From NCBI GenBank assembly GCA_038503075.1, contig JBCAML010000011.1:1364001-1428000 (forward strand): a DNA stretch of 64,000 nt. Direction: 5' to 3'. Both the position numbers and the translations under genes were made by a program. Origin of the DNA: Gyromitra esculenta (Eukaryota; Ascomycota; Pezizomycetes; Pezizales; Discinaceae). Positions 34,774 to 48,910 of this stretch are shown here, one piece after another. Numbering within the stretch: position 1 is the first letter of the stretch; each line of letters begins with the position of its first letter. A model generated the notes under the pieces. The model was not told the origin of the DNA. It ran no database searches and was given only the letters and a program-made list of their open reading frames with translations.

Positions 34774-35998
34774 CTTGATTTGTCGTTTGTTAACCTTTTT
34801 TCTGATCGTCTGTTTCTTCGCAGATCACCAAAAGGTGGAATTTATGGATAAACAAGAGGACAGGGAAAATATTATGGAGGATGTATGGATGAGGATTATG
34901 AGAAGAGATGCAGGTTTGTTTTGATGTTATTAGCAAGAACTGATCACCAAATCCAAGGCTTGCAGGGAAACGCGAGTGCAATGACGGGGGAGGGGTTAGA
35001 AATAACATGGGATGCATACGCAAAATTGCGGGGTGGCAACAATCTGTGTTTGTGGCAAGTAACGCGACAAGACCGCCACACAAAGCTACAGTACAGCAAT
35101 TCATGTGGCTAGTGTGGACTGAAAGCACAGCCGAACCCCGCGTACCCTTGCACCGCATGCTACATAGCAAAGTGAGCCAAAGCCGGGGACCAGAACGGGT
35201 GGAGCCACGCCCCGCGCACACTAAAATAAAGTCGGGAATCGAGAGAAGAACTCTGAAGAGCTGAAGGAGGCTCGAAACCTTGAGGGTTGATAAGCCAACA
35301 CGGAAAAGGAGAAGAAACGGAATTACGTAGAACTCATCTGAACTCGCAGGTTATCGCGATCGGATACTCTTTACGTGGGCTGCAGCTTCATCTGTGCGTC
35401 GTGCAGTACTTTACCAACGAGTGATACATATAGTGAAGTTCTGTTCCTGAGCTGTCGTTCCCTGCTGCCGGTTGACCACGATGCCCGGACGGGAGTCTCC
35501 CCTCATCATTAGTGATTTCCGCTTGATCATTTCTTCTTGACTCTTGCTTACTCTTGACTCATCCGTTCCCAGCAGTCTAATATTATTGTTACTCACCATC
35601 ACCACTCCCTTACCAGTCGCCCATCGCTAGGCTGCGCGTTGTCACCTGTTCTCCTTAGAGGCTCAAGCTTCTCTTGCTTTTTCCTCTTTATTCTTCTTTC
35701 CCCTCCCCATCCACCACAGTACCTGCTCACCAGCCATCCAGCCTTTTGTTCTACCTCCCACTTACTACATCCGTCACCCCCGGCTCGAAAACTTAAATTA
35801 ATATCCCAAAAATACTCAGAAAAAGAAAATCGCAAAAAAGAAAATCGCACTAATTTGACAAAGCTGCTGACTTTGGCTAGCACCGCTACTTCCGCCTGCA
35901 TTTTCTGTTTCTAGACAAAATTCTCAGATAAACTCAACACATACCCATCTCCAGAAAAAACACTCGTTCGCAATCACCTTCCGCGTCAGAGAGGTAAT
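34774..35998. promoter_or_regulatory. Divergent promoter region, VID27 / MSN5
   Basis: 1.2 kb between two head-to-head start codons. The part from about 35640 to 35790 on the MSN5 side is strongly C/T-rich, typical of fungal promoters and leaders. Short upstream open frames are present but unsupported. No specific operator was recognised. Confidence 0.5.
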
Positions 35999-38900
35999 AT
36001 GGACGGAGGAGGAGGAATTACCGCTGGTACAGCACCAGCCACCAACGGTGCAGATACCAACGGTCATCAACAGCCCCTCAATCAAATCAAGCAGGCTCTA
36101 GAAATTGTCTATGATCCACACTCCACCAACGAATCTCGAAAACAAGCTGGTATCTTCCTAGAATCGGCAAAGAATGAGAAAGAGGCTCCTTATCATGGCT
36201 TTACGCTAGCATACGACAGGAACCAAAACGCTGTTGTGAGGCATTTTGGGTTACTGTTGTTGGAACATGCTGTACGGTATCACTGGGCTGATTATTCGGT
36301 TGAGGAAAGCACTACCGTCCGGAACTGGATCCTGAACCTAGCGGAGAATGTCAAGATGGATGGGGGAGATCCGGTTTATCTACGGAACAAGATCGCACAA
36401 CTGTGGGTGGAGATTGCTAAACGCTCGTGGGCCAGCGAATGGTTAGACATGGATGAGCTCTTGGCCAAGCTTTGGGAAAATTCCTCAGCCCAAGGAAACC
36501 CTGCACAAAGGGATTTAGTTTTATCAATTTTGGAAAACCTGGTGGAAGACGTTTTCAACCGGGAGGATTCGGTGGCTGGAATCAGAAATACGCCTCTGAG
36601 CAAGGCTTGTATCGACGTATTTACGCCCATGGCTGTACTAAGGGAGCATTTTCCCCAAAGAGATCCCAATATAGTACTTGTATCGGGAGAGGAAGGTTGG
36701 CTGGGAAGGTTGGTGAGCATGCTAGAACAGTGTCTGGATGCCGGGGTGCAAGGTAATGCCGAGGTTGAAGCCTGCGCGATCAAGGTCCTAGGGACCCTGA
36801 AAGTCTGTATGGGTTGGGCTATTCCGAAGTACGCCCAAACTTTCCTCACATTGATATTGTAGCCAATGCTAAACCCAGTTTAAATAATTAGAGCTATCGC
36901 TGCGGCAAAAGTGGTTGAAACTGTCGGAAGGTCTTTGATGGTAGAAACAATAGCGGTGCAAATGGTATCTACTCGTCACTGTACGTTGTATGCTAAAACA
37001 GAGGGCTAAAGCTGATGATATAGGTTGCTACAGAATGTCTTCATACTTTGTTTACAAGGATCCTACTTGAGGATGATGACTTTCAGAAGATTGTTTGCCC
37101 AATGTACCATGCCCAAACAGTGGAGTTGTTGAGAAATATTTTCAATTGGATACAAGTTGATCCAAGCAATATTGACGAAGAGCGTTACCTCTTCCTCAAA
37201 AGATTCTCAGAGGTAAGATCACTATCGAAATTCCTAGTTGGTGCTGATGATGCATAGTAACTAACAGCGGTGTGCAACCCTAAAATAGATGATCGCCAAT
37301 CTTGGCGGATTTGTAGAAGAGAAAGCAAGCTTAATGCCCCCGGAAACTAACTTATCCGAGTTTATGAAGCTATTGTTTGAGATTACAAGCCATAACAGTC
37401 TAGCAGTTTCAATTCCAGTGCTAAATGCGTGGGCTCGAATTGTGAAGAAAGATGTCCTTAGCGAGCATGAAGCTGTGTTGCCTTTAATTCCTAGGCTATT
37501 AGAGTTAGTTACTTCTAGGCTAATTCGGGTAAGAAGCCCTTTCCTTCACGCCTCGCAACCCTTTTTACGTTTTTCCTTTACGTGATACCGCGGATAATCT
37601 GAGTTGTAGTTTAGTATGAAGTCATGGAAGATGACTCGAACCCAAGTCTACTCTTTTTAAATGAAGATTTAGATACTATTCCGGAAAGACATGCATTTCT
37701 TGGGAACTACCGCCGCTTCTGCCAGAATATCGTTGAGAGCATGGTGCGAAAGCGGCCCTTTGAGGCATTCCCATATATTATGTCACGAGCAGACAGTTCC
37801 TTGACTGGACTGTACAGCAGGGAACCGCCATTCACATGTAAGTTATCTAATTTCTCGGGGGAATTAAGTATGGATCAGAGATGAAGCATTTCTGATATAA
37901 CTATAGTGGAATTGTATCGCAAGAATTCAAACGCGTTCTTGGAGATCGATGCTCACTTCACTGTCGCTGAAGCGGCACTAAAGGGATATATACGATGGGT
38001 GGAAGGCGTGAATAGTAACCCTTCTACTGCTCAGCCAAATGTACACCCCTCTAATTGATCAAAAAATTATATGTTGATAGTTTTTTTTTCCTTCGCGAAG
38101 CTAACCATTGTTTATTACTACCGTAACAGCATTCCAGTAATCGGGAAGAGCTTGAACAGCGCCTAGAGGCATGGTGTGAACGGATTCTAGGCATGAATTT
38201 TGAGGACCCGATGATCCGGAGAAGAGTCATCCAATTGATGGTCACTGTTTCTACCTCGGCTTTACATAGGAGGGCGGATCTGATGTTGAAGATCCTCGAG
38301 CATGTTTGTCTAGCTATCTCTTTGGTGTTTATTTGCTGCGAATTATGGTTCGGCTTACACTTAGATTCTCTATAGACATTACTCACCCGACCAGTGGAAT
38401 ATCCGGCAAATCACGCATACACCGATGCTGTCAAAGAACTCATGAGTGTCTGCACTACTGAGATCCAGAGGCTGGCGATGAAGATGCCAGACCACCTAAT
38501 GCTAGTCTATGAACAGCTCCAAACAAAAATTAACGAGATTGTAGCCACAGAGAATGTAGATGACCGGACAAGAATCGCTTTTCATACCTTTCTCTTCACA
38601 ATCAAGTACGTAACTATCTACTTAACCCTCCCGTTTAGCTCTCAAGGCTAACGAGACAATTAAAGTCACCGAACAAAGAATATTGACCCACAGCTACGGC
38701 AATCCCGTCTGGAAGGCTATATCTTTCCAGTTCGCGAAGCCTGGAGAGTTCCGGTGCTCACCGAGTCGTTGCAGAGTTTTCAGGGGTTTTGTTCGGTGCT
38801 AGGATTAGACAAAGTTCAAGACTACTTAATTTCACGACGAGTCAACGAAATTCCTGACTTTACGAGGCAGCCGTTGGATGCAGAGGGCCAGGCGTTGCAG

Positions 38901-40449
38901 CTAGAGTTAACGGAGAAGTTCAAAAATCTACCGATAAGAACCACAAAAGCATTCTTGGCCGTTTCTACGGAACAACTGAGGAAGCCATCAAATGCATACA
39001 ACATTTCGTGCGCACTTTGGCATGATGCCATACCCATGATTCTCCCTAATTTGCTGAAGTTTCTTAGGTGAACCCCCTTAGTATTTGCCATTGTTTAAAG
39101 AATACTAACTCGATTGGTAGCCACGCACATGGTTTTCACAATCCTGCCAATTGGCAAGGGCTCCAACCTGAATTGCAAAGTGTTATTCGTAAGATTTTAA
39201 CAGATCGTTTCTGGCAAGCTGGAATATCCACGGGAAGTCGTGATGAATTCTACGAAAACGTTACAAAAACAAAAACCACGATGGAAGGGCTCGCATCCTC
39301 TATCAGAGGTGCAATCCGAATGGTCCGAGAGGCATGTTACTCCATTCTTTGGTGCATGTCAAGGCTTGACGTTCATTTTTATGGCCTTGATGAATTACCT
39401 GGCCCTCTTGCGTTAGCGCTCTTCGCAGACGCCCATGCCCTCAGTTCACACCAGATGTCTATCCTATTGAACATGACAAGATACATCATCGACGACTGCC
39501 CGACAACTCTTAGAGCACACTTCTTGACGCCATTGCTGGCGAGCCTATTTGCGCAAGTTGATAGAAAGATCAGTGGGGAGTGGAACGAGCTCATCGAGAA
39601 GGGCCAGATCACACAGGGGGACGACAAACTAGCTGAAGAAATGAAGGAAGAGAGTATCCTAAGGCAGCTCACATACACTGCCGTTTTGATCGTCGCGGGT
39701 TTGTTGGATCCGCAGAGACCAGGCGAGCCAGTTAATCCTACTTCAGGTTTTCTAAGCCAGCTCGCACAGCCAGAAATGCAAGCTGTTGGGCCTGGAGAAC
39801 AAACAATGAGAGAATTTATTCTCTCAAGTGACTCTGTCCTTGAACCCTTAATCTTGTTTTGCACCCATGCTTTGAGAATGAGGGATTCAAGGTGCTGCGG
39901 AATCATCATTAGGGTATTTAGATCAATAGTGCCTGAATTTCAGGCAGATCGGGCGGACATCAGAGAATTTATCTGCCGCGAAGTCCTTATGGCAGCTATT
40001 GATGTAAATCAACTTTGTTTCTCCTATTTCATTATTTTTCCTGGAAAGATACCTACTGATGCTCCTATCTTTAGTCACTCCATGAAGACTACTTCGTCGA
40101 TGTCCAGAAAGATCTCGCGCAACTCATTGCTGCAATTTTCCTATTGTACTCCCCTGCATCGCCAACACCGCGTAGCCTACTGCTTTCGCTACCTGGGATC
40201 ACTGAATATAAAGTCGATGGCTGTTACAAGAAACTAACCGCAGCTGGCAGCACTCGCCATCAACGTGCATTGATTTTGGAGTTGCTCGACGGTCTACGTG
40301 GGGTCGCCGTTAGCGAGAAAGGGAAGCTACCAAGAATCTCAGCGGGTGCGAAGCAGAGGTCTCAGGCGGAGAGGAAGCAGCAGCAGCAGTATGCCGAGAA
40401 ACGTCAGGAGAGCCCGGACCTAGGCGGCGTTGCTGATATGTTTGCATAA
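35999..40449 (+). CDS. MSN5: Exportin-5-type karyopherin (Msn5)
   Basis: Importin-beta family exportin; in yeast Msn5 carries phosphorylated transcription factors and signalling proteins out of the nucleus with Ran-GTP. Exons are 35999-36858, 36892-36964, 37024-37212, 37289-37528, 37615-37837, 37907-38040, 38130-38303, 38376-38605, 38666-39067, 39121-40003 and 40075-40449, giving 1260 aa (yeast Msn5 has 1224). The N-terminus (QIKQALEIVYDPHSTNESRKQAGIFLE and onward) matches the Msn5/Xpo5 helical repeat pair. RDLVLSILENLVEDVF lies in the Xpo1-like region. The rest is alpha-helical HEAT-type sequence with a basic Gln-rich C-terminus. The first intron is only 33 nt, the shortest in the window, so that join is the least certain. 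All other joins keep phase and fit the family. Confidence 0.88.
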
Positions 40450-42699
40450 GCTTGTCTTGAGATGTCAAGACCTGGTCAGCAAGTATTGTCAAGTCCCGAT
40501 AGACCTCCTAAGAGCTCAAAGAGGTGTAAGTATTCTTTCTTAACTGTGAACGGAGGCGGGGTGGTGTCTATGGTTTAAATTCCCTCATGTCCATCTTTTT
40601 TCTTTCTTTTTCTTGCGTAATGCTTAGAGAGGGCTAAGGGAGAGAAATGACGGCGTATATCCGGCGGTATCATTATAGTAAAGCTTTTGTTTCTGATTTC
40701 ATGCTATACTTTTCTTTTTGTCGACTCTCTATGCCCTCCTTTCTTCCTAGTTTGATTTCCTTGGGGTGGCTATTTCCTGCCTTTATGCATTTCGTGAGTA
40801 TAAGCTTTGAATTGATAAATCGTTGGGGAGGAAATGGGAAGGGATACTTAAAGTTAGCCATATTGAGTGATAGAACAAGTGTTCTGTCGTATTAAAGTGG
40901 CGATGAGACTAAGTACTAAATTTCTAGAGTATTTAATTCCCTCACACTTTTTACTATAGAGAGTTATACGGGTGCCCAAAAATTTGCACAGAAACCTCAG
41001 CCAAAATATAATGAGGCATAAAGTCCCCATAGTAACCTAAAAGATAGGATATTATAAGTCCACTTAAAATAAGAGAAGCTCAGTTCCCAAGTCTTGGTAC
41101 CTCCAGCTCAGCCCACACCTACTATACTTTTGTTGGAACAGCACGACATCCAGGTGCTAAAGTCATGGATGCATATGTGGAAAAAAATAGAAAGTCGAAA
41201 GCAGCGAGAGCTCGAAGGTAGTAGGGGCTTCGGGAGAAAGGCCTTAGTTATATAGAGTGTGATATAACCTAGCTCTTGAGCAGTTAATTCATATTATAAT
41301 TACCGATCGAACATTACAACTTTCTCCCCAGGCAACGTCCCACGACCTTCCAAAACTCTATCAAACTCATCAAGAGCTACAGTGGTAGCCTTGTCCGGTC
41401 CATATTAAGCCTCAAGGTCCTGTCGGAGAGAGCTGTTCGATAGCAAACTTCTTATGAAACGGAATAATCACCGCATCTTCACTCTCCAATGCGCAGAGTA
41501 CCTATCCGAACGCCAAAATGGGTGTTTTTTTTATTTAAACTTCAATCAATTATCAAATACATAACGAAAAATAAAATAGGAAAAATAACACCAGGAGATA
41601 ATTTTTTTTTCTTCTCTTCGCTCCCACACACATGCGAAAGCATGCGACCTAAAGATAAAAAAAGGGGGTAACCGCTAATAAACAAATGAGACAGGGGAAA
41701 AGAAAAGAGGAGGAGTAAATTTCCACAGAAAGAAAGCCCATAAAAAAGCATAGAAGCATATCACAATCTAATCTTATAGAGAAGAAGGTGGGTGCAAGAA
41801 AAGGTTAGAGTAAAGGAATAGAAAACATAGCTACAGCAAGAAACAGCAACAACGTGGTAATCTTAGCCAGCAACAGCGCAATGATAAAGACACAGCAATT
41901 CGAGAAAGAAGAGTGTGAAGAACCAAGTAAAGGGTGATATCAATAACTGGTATAACATGGACGCAAACAGACCAATAAACCCCTTCCCAGCGACTCAGAA
42001 ATTCGTTCTTGAAAACTTCATCTTTACCTCCCCGCTATCAACAGATAGCTAAATATATTACATATACGAACCCCATTAATATATCAGAAAGAACACAACA
42101 AAAGTACGAAAACAACCCTAACAAAGTTTCCCTGATGCCCAGTCCCATTCCTTAAACCCTTCCCGGTAACCTCCCTTTTCTCTCCCTGAACCACGAGGGA
42201 GAGAATGGTATACAAGGAGGCACAGAACCCTCCAAATGCAGAAAAGACAAACGAAAAAGAGGCAACCAAAGAAAATTGAAGTAAAAATTGATCGAGAGAC
42301 CAAACAATTGTGGCGAAAGAACCTTAAAAGAAAACCGAGATTGTCGTTCGATGACGGTGACTCTGACTGACTAAAAGAAAAGAAAAAAGGCAAACAGATA
42401 TCACTAAACAAAAGAAAAAAAAGGTCGACACCAGATGATGCTGGAAAAGTCGTGAATGGTAATAATATAAGCCCTCCAGGAAAGAAATAATGGACTCTAG
42501 CCGAAAACCCTTGCCCATGCTGTTTTTCTACAGTTGTGCCGTGCATCCCACCTACCCTCATACCCCCGGAATAGAACACATCAAAACACCGTGCTGTGCT
42601 TGATGCGTATTTGGAGATGATTCGTGGAGAAAAAATCTTCTGACATACTCTTCGGCTTGTTGCCGAACTAACCCCCCATCCATACTCTGTCCAGCTCCT
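40450..42699. other. Convergent intergenic region, MSN5 / MSS4
   Basis: 2.25 kb without a supported gene. T-rich near MSN5 and A-rich on the + strand near MSS4, consistent with long 3' untranslated regions of both. Small open frames here (for example 42118-42579 on the - strand) are Phe/Cys-rich and look like chance reading of U-rich 3' sequence. Confidence 0.5.
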
Positions 42700-45529
42700 C
42701 TAGGAAGATACCCTTGCGACCCTAATTGCCATGTCCTCTGGCATGGATCGCTGTTTGCTGTGCGAGAAAACCTCTTCACCAGTCTCCCTTGATGCACGTC
42801 TATCCGTGACACTATCCACATACCCAGAGTGTCTCCCATTATCACTTGAACTATCCCTATGGCTGTGGCTTATAGTGCCCGTGCTGCTTCCTTCACCAGC
42901 CTCCTCAACAACCGGCAAGACTGCACCGGATGCCCCCCCAGTTCGCTCTGCGGAGGGCGATCTGACAGTGGAAATGCCTCTGTTTGGTCTGTCGCTTTCG
43001 TTCGCTCCGTGTCTCTCTGTTCTTTCCGCTTCCTCTCGAGCCCTTTCCAGGACATCGTCGGATCGGTCAGTTGTAACCCCTTCTGCTGCAGCACGTTCCC
43101 GGACCGTCTTATGCCTGGCAGCTTCTTCTGGCGATTTCACATGACCGGAGATAAACCGGTAAAATCGCTCGCCATATCCATCAGGCGGGATGGCGGAAAC
43201 CTGGTCTTTTGGCTGGGAGAGACCTCTCCAAAAATTCTCCATCCTCTTAACAAATCCGTACTATTCACAGTTAGCCAAAGAAAGCCATAGCACTAGTTAT
43301 TCAGCATGAGATACTAACATGGGTAAGACAATCAATGATTCCAAGATAATAGATGACTTCACCAGGTTCATCATTCTCATGAGTTGCCCTGAATCCACCA
43401 TCATCTCCGTAAAAAACAGTATTTCGTTGCCTATCTCACAATTAGATGTCTGTGAATCAATGAAAGATATGAAACATACTCTAAGAATTCCTCTGGTAGT
43501 CGGTTCGCACCACGATCGAGTGTAATCGGTACCTCTTTATTGATGATCTTCCTAAGCTCTCTCGCCTGCCTTGCCTTCTCCATCTTGCTCGGCGTCCTCT
43601 GCAACATATGTCCAGTCATATCGTCTTGGCCAGCCTCAGCAGTGCTGCCACCAGGTTGGAAAACCTTCAAAGCGCTATTCCGAATATCATCACTATTCCC
43701 TCTCTTCAGATCATGAATCCCAAGTAGCAGCGAATAATCCATAATATGAAGACGCTTCAACAGCTCCACATCCCTCTCCACTTGTTGCAAGAAAAGTTGT
43801 TTTTTGGTAGGGCCGAAATTTAGGTTCATATCTCTTCGAAGCCAATTCAGATCCTTCAAGGTAGCACGAGGGTTATCGGCCAGGTTTTCCTCCTTGAAAT
43901 CACGCCCAATAGTTGAACCTTTCAAGTCGAAGGTTTGGTGTATGTCCCGGTGGGGAGGGAATAAGTTATTCATGACAACAAAATGAATTTTTCGTCCAAA
44001 CGGCGTCTTGACCCGATGTAGCCCATAGAACTGCGATATCAAAGTATCTGGGTTATCTTCCACATGTTTGAAGTAGTCCCGCAATATTTTCCGGAGGAAT
44101 CGATGTTCTCCATGGTGAATTGTTTTGATAATATATTTGTAGTCTCGAGAGAAGTAAAAGAAGCTTCCACTCTTTCCAGGTGAACCCAACTCGGATAATA
44201 TATATTTACTAGTCAGAGACATGAGGTAATCTGCGGGGTCCAGTCTAAACTTTGCTCGCAAGTGCCTAAAAACCCAAGGTGAGTAGTCTTTAAATTTAAA
44301 GTCGTACTTGGCAGAGGGAGTAAGTTCATTTCCAGTTCTATGATTCGTAATCAGTGATTGGAATCCAGGTTAAGCTTGAAAATTCAGGGGCTTACTCACA
44401 TATCAAAAGAGAATTTGTTTTTGGCATCAAAGTCCAGATCGGTCAGAGGTCGATCCATTTTGGCATTGACTCTCGAAACCACGAATCGAATACCCGTAAG
44501 CATGTTGTAAGCCGTGATCCAATTGACATGGTTCTGGTCAACCTTCGTCCCAACCATAACCTTATCATCATCCACATCTTCCTCCTGCTTTCGCCTCTTG
44601 CTAGCCCGCTTTGCCTTGATTGTCTCGGCCCATCGTATCGCGTCCTCATCTTGCGGTATCTCGTCGATATGCATATCGGAATGTACGGACCTTGTCCCTC
44701 TTCGCCCTAGAGATATAGATGCCCGCCGAGGAGCAGGCTGAGTAGGAGAGAACCGGCCGCTTGCTGTGGCATCCGACGAGCTTCCAGCAGGGGCAACTGT
44801 GCGTCCTGCGTGTGTCTTGGGAACCTGTAGAGTATGTCTATGACGAATGGTTGTGGTAGCGGGTAGAGTTGGCGATAGCTGTGTTGATATTTGTGTCCCA
44901 GGAGTAGCGGGCAGTGTATTATGGAACCGCGAAGGATTGTTTGTGGAGTTTGGAGTGGTAAGTAGGGCAGGAGACTTTGAGGTCGAAGGGCTCATAGGAG
45001 AGTGGGCGGTGTTGTTCAGAGGCAGTGCAGGGGATCCACGCGGCAGGGGTTGGTGAGGTAGACCGTTCGGCGCTGAGGTAGATGTAGCAGATAGGGGATC
45101 AAAGACCGTTCCGTTAGGGAAATACGAATTTTCCACGGTCGGCACAACCCGTACAGCCGAACCCGTTCCCGAAGCCGACTTAGCATCACGATCGGGCGTA
45201 GTACTGCTTCCAAGAGAGGTCATTTTCGAAGACGTGGTGGTCGAAGAAGAGAGGGTTGAGGATCGTCCTTTCAAAATACTATTGCTGTCTTTCAGCCCTG
45301 GACCAACACCATTAACCCCTCCACTTCCACTTCCACTTCCACTTCCACCTACCAAGCCTCCGTTTGATGGGGAAAAGCTGATTGCCGAGTGGATCGAGTC
45401 CTGGGAAGGATGCTGATGAGGCCGGGAGAAGTTCTGTGGCTGGAGGTGATGATGCTGAGTGCGATGCGTCGATGTGTAGGATTCGTTGTGGGGAAGTGTC
45501 ATCACAACGGTATCTCCAGGCTGAAGCAT
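42700..45529 (-). CDS. MSS4: Phosphatidylinositol-4-phosphate 5-kinase (Mss4)
   Basis: Makes PI(4,5)P2 at the plasma membrane, controlling actin and cell-wall signalling. Exons, in transcription order, are 45529-44400, 44337-43480, 43430-43319 and 43260-42700, giving 886 aa. The N-terminal third is Ser/Thr/Pro-rich with a short Gly-Ser repeat. The PIPK domain begins around [28 protein letters not shown], with Ile rebuilt over intron 1. It includes [51 protein letters not shown] and the activation segment [27 protein letters not shown] then joins [13 protein letters not shown]. Splicing of the third exon removes stops and restores [12 protein letters not shown] exactly. The tail is Arg/Glu/Ser-rich. 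The frame is open to 45547 but without an ATG; ATGs at 45529 and 45502 are candidates. Confidence 0.92.
45312..45350. repeat. CCACTT microsatellite in MSS4 coding region
   Basis: Tandem six-base CCACTT units on the + strand encode Gly-Ser repeats in the disordered N-terminus of Mss4. The same unit occurs in the intergenic microsatellite near position 560. Confidence 0.8.
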
Positions 45530-48500
45530 GTGCTGTTGCCGGCCCAACAGACTGGTGCGAGTTTCTCAAAAGAATTATAGATGTTCAAAAAGGAAGCAAA
45601 TACGAAATCCACGGAACCCCTTTCCCTCACGCGGACAGGCACACAGGCCAGTATTGCCTGAGCGCGGCAAGCAAAGAGTGCGTATACACCGCCTGGTCCA
45701 GCCTCCCTAATTTTAAATTTCCCGAGCTGAACTGGGGGTGGGGGTTTCTCCCTCTGTCTCGTTTGCACAGTTATTGCCCAGCCAAAACGCTCTTAACTCC
45801 AGCGTCCTCCCCCGGATGTGCTTCTTTCGGGCTCCGGGAAGGGTGTTTCTCGGGAGGAAACGCTATGATCAACCGGAATTGCAAGAGTAGCCTGGGCAGG
45901 GCTGGGGGAAATGATCGGGGGACAAAAGGTTACGGGGAGGGGCTGAATGGGCGTGCGATGTGTATTTTTTTGTGATCGGCCTGCGAGCGGTTCTATGTGG
46001 ACTTTGCTTGGGACGAGAAAAAAGCAGGATGGATTACAGAATGGCAGTGTTGTTGAAGACGACGACGCGGGGGAAGATGAAAGAGAGACCAAGGCAGTAG
46101 GGAATGACAGGCCGCACGTATCGCGACTCTTGAGGTTGTCGCTATTGAGAATTCTGTTGGAGGGATGCTCAAGGAAAAAGGAGAGTGGAAGAGACAGCGC
46201 GATGGCAGAGGGTTGCTGGGCGAGGCGCAGCACAAGTCCATGTAGGTATCTACAGACAGGGAGCCACGACAATATCTTCGCAAAACTTCAGCTCCCTCGG
46301 ATTCCTTCCTGCCCTGCCTACCGAACACTTCTTCCTGGACGTCCTGGCACTACTTCTGGATTATATTCCCTTGGTACTCCTCTTTTATAAGCTCAGCAAT
46401 ATCTTATGCTTACATGCATTGTCATTTCGGCTCAGTACGTGCCGGTTTCCAGAGGGATGTCGGCCTTCCTATAAATACCCAGGATACTCAGAGGAATCAG
46501 GTAGACCAGTTGCGCGTAAAATAAGGAGCTGTTGTACTTACGTGCAACAATCGCACATGTTTTATTTTTAAGAGAGGGAAAAAAGACCCTGGCCTGCAAC
46601 ACAGAAACATGTTTCTCGTAACCATTGGAGAAAAAGGCGGCTGTGGGGAATTAAAGATTCAAATAAGGCCCAGCCGCAGCCGACCTTGAGATTATGTCTC
46701 AGGACTCGCGGCCCCGGAGAGTAGTCTCTTAATACTCAGTGTATTTACTGTCTGTTCATCCCAAGCATATCGTGATCGAAAGGTTCAGGCAAAGAAGCTA
46801 GGGCATTTGGAATTTTACTGCCTGAAGCTTCTCTGCAGATCTTGGCATAAAATCAACACGACTTCCATTTCTTGCTAGCCGTTTGCGGGTTCTACCGCTG
46901 GGCCAAATCAGGCTTTCACGTTATCTAGCGAGACATCCCGTCCTCATGCATACGCCGGCAATGTCGCCGGAACCAACATCTCCGATTCCCTAGATTTCAC
47001 TTACAAGCGCTACGGCGATCTATACCAATCCAAAACTATTACCTACCTCTCCATGCATTACTCTTATCGAAATATCGTTTTGGAGAGCGGCATATCAGAA
47101 AGAAAAAAGCTGGTTACGTTTCGTGAATCTCATCGAACCCAGACGATATGAAACATATTTCTACATGTATTCAGCCCTACAATGCTCAAATCAAATTAGT
47201 AAACCGTTGCATGTTTCGGATCCTTTCAAACGCCTATCGAACAAGCTATTGGGTGCCACCATTATTCAGATAAATTATACTAATGGCAGATGAAGATTAA
47301 AGCTACACGAATTCATGTTCCAGAAATAATGGCGAAAACCCATGAACCATAGTTCGGGATTAAACACCTCGGTTGCTCGATATATGCATAAAACACAGGA
47401 CACTCTCGTGGTACTGCGGCGTACCATATCATACGCGTAGTACAGCCCAATAACACGCTCACGGAATCTTTAGCGAAATTTAGAATGTATGTGATCCTCT
47501 TCTAGCAGCTAAAACTCAGCGCATGTGTTTACAGGGTCTTTTGCATTACAGAAATGTAGTTGAAGCCTGACTTATCCAGTGTCCAAACCGCCGATCTCCA
47601 CAGAATACATTGACCTTCCCGAATTCTCCTCGCAAAAAAAAGGTCCCAATACCACTTTGCATGTGGTTACATGCAGAAAGGATAGCCCATGGCCAGATGG
47701 GTACCCGGGAAAAAACGATACTCGTGATCAATGCTAGACGCGTCAGCCTTTGGCTTTCCTAAAACGGTGTTTTGCACAACAGTTGGAGCTAGAACTATAT
47801 TTCAGGCATTGATGACCGTTGCTGGGAGCTTTTAACATATGGTGCGGGACTTCGTAATGAGGGCTATAGTTGATCAAGTATGGCATGGCCGAGTCCTAGA
47901 TCACACTCGGAAGGAGTTGGAATCCTATTCAGCGGCTATGTCACCCTAAAGGCGCCGGAAACAACACGACCCCAGAAATCCTAAGCCGAACAGGCCACGG
48001 AGCCCCAATAATATTTTTGCCTTGACTCTGTCTCCCTCCGGTGAACAAAAGTTTGTTGGATTAACGAAGCCAGCGGGCTTTATATCTAGAGTTCAGTCTT
48101 CTTTACTAGGTCTTCTTTTTTCTTCTAAAACTTCGTCCCAAAAATTTCTATCACCAACAAAAACAAACTTCTTAGACATACAACAATTCAAGTCACTTGG
48201 TTCACACCTACATCAAGGATCCTCTTTGGGAAACGGGGCTCTTTTTTTTTCCAGGGTGGCGCTCAACTTTCATCCCCAGAATTAAGAATCCTAATGCTAT
48301 GATAACCCAGAGACGCCCATTTCATGCATTATGTCACTGATAATCAGTATCAAACACATATACGAAAAGGCGCTCATTAGGGCGGGGGTGTATCGTTCAG
48401 GAAGCAACACGTGTTCCCTCCAGGCTCCGTAGCGAGGAATCCCTTATAAAATAGCTCGCTAAAGACCCTACTTGACTAGGAGTATTGGTATTGTCCAAGC

Positions 48501-48910
48501 TTAGATCGTTAATATGGTAAACAAAACAAACTCTAAACAACTAGGGCCAAGACTCATGTTACAGTACATATAATTTTACGTTCATAATTTTTTTGTTTTA
48601 TTTTTATTTTTTAGTAGCCTCTTTAATGCAATGGTTCGAGTGACTTCACTTTTAGTAGATTACTGCAGGCAGCTATTTCTCTACTGGGTGTGGGTTCAGA
48701 AATCAAGAACCTAAATCCAGGTAGTAATAGAATGGGGTGAAGTAGAATTTAGATGTAACTCTAAACTTAATTTTTATATATAATAGGCTGGTCAAATATA
48801 GTATCATACTTTTATGCGCCAGTAAACAGAGCGCTGTGGTATTTTCAAGAAATTGGTAAAATTTTTAGCAGATTGACCTAAAATTCGAGAATCCGGACGG
48901 AATACTACAT

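Noticed and set aside
40647..42579. Several small frames between MSN5 and MSS4
   Set aside because: Low-complexity Phe/Ser or Cys-rich frames in U-rich or A-rich 3' regions; no conserved motif.
45382..45975. 197-codon frame on the + strand overlapping the MSS4 start
   Set aside because: Antisense to the Mss4 N-terminus and promoter; composition follows the low-complexity Mss4 coding strand and no domain is visible.
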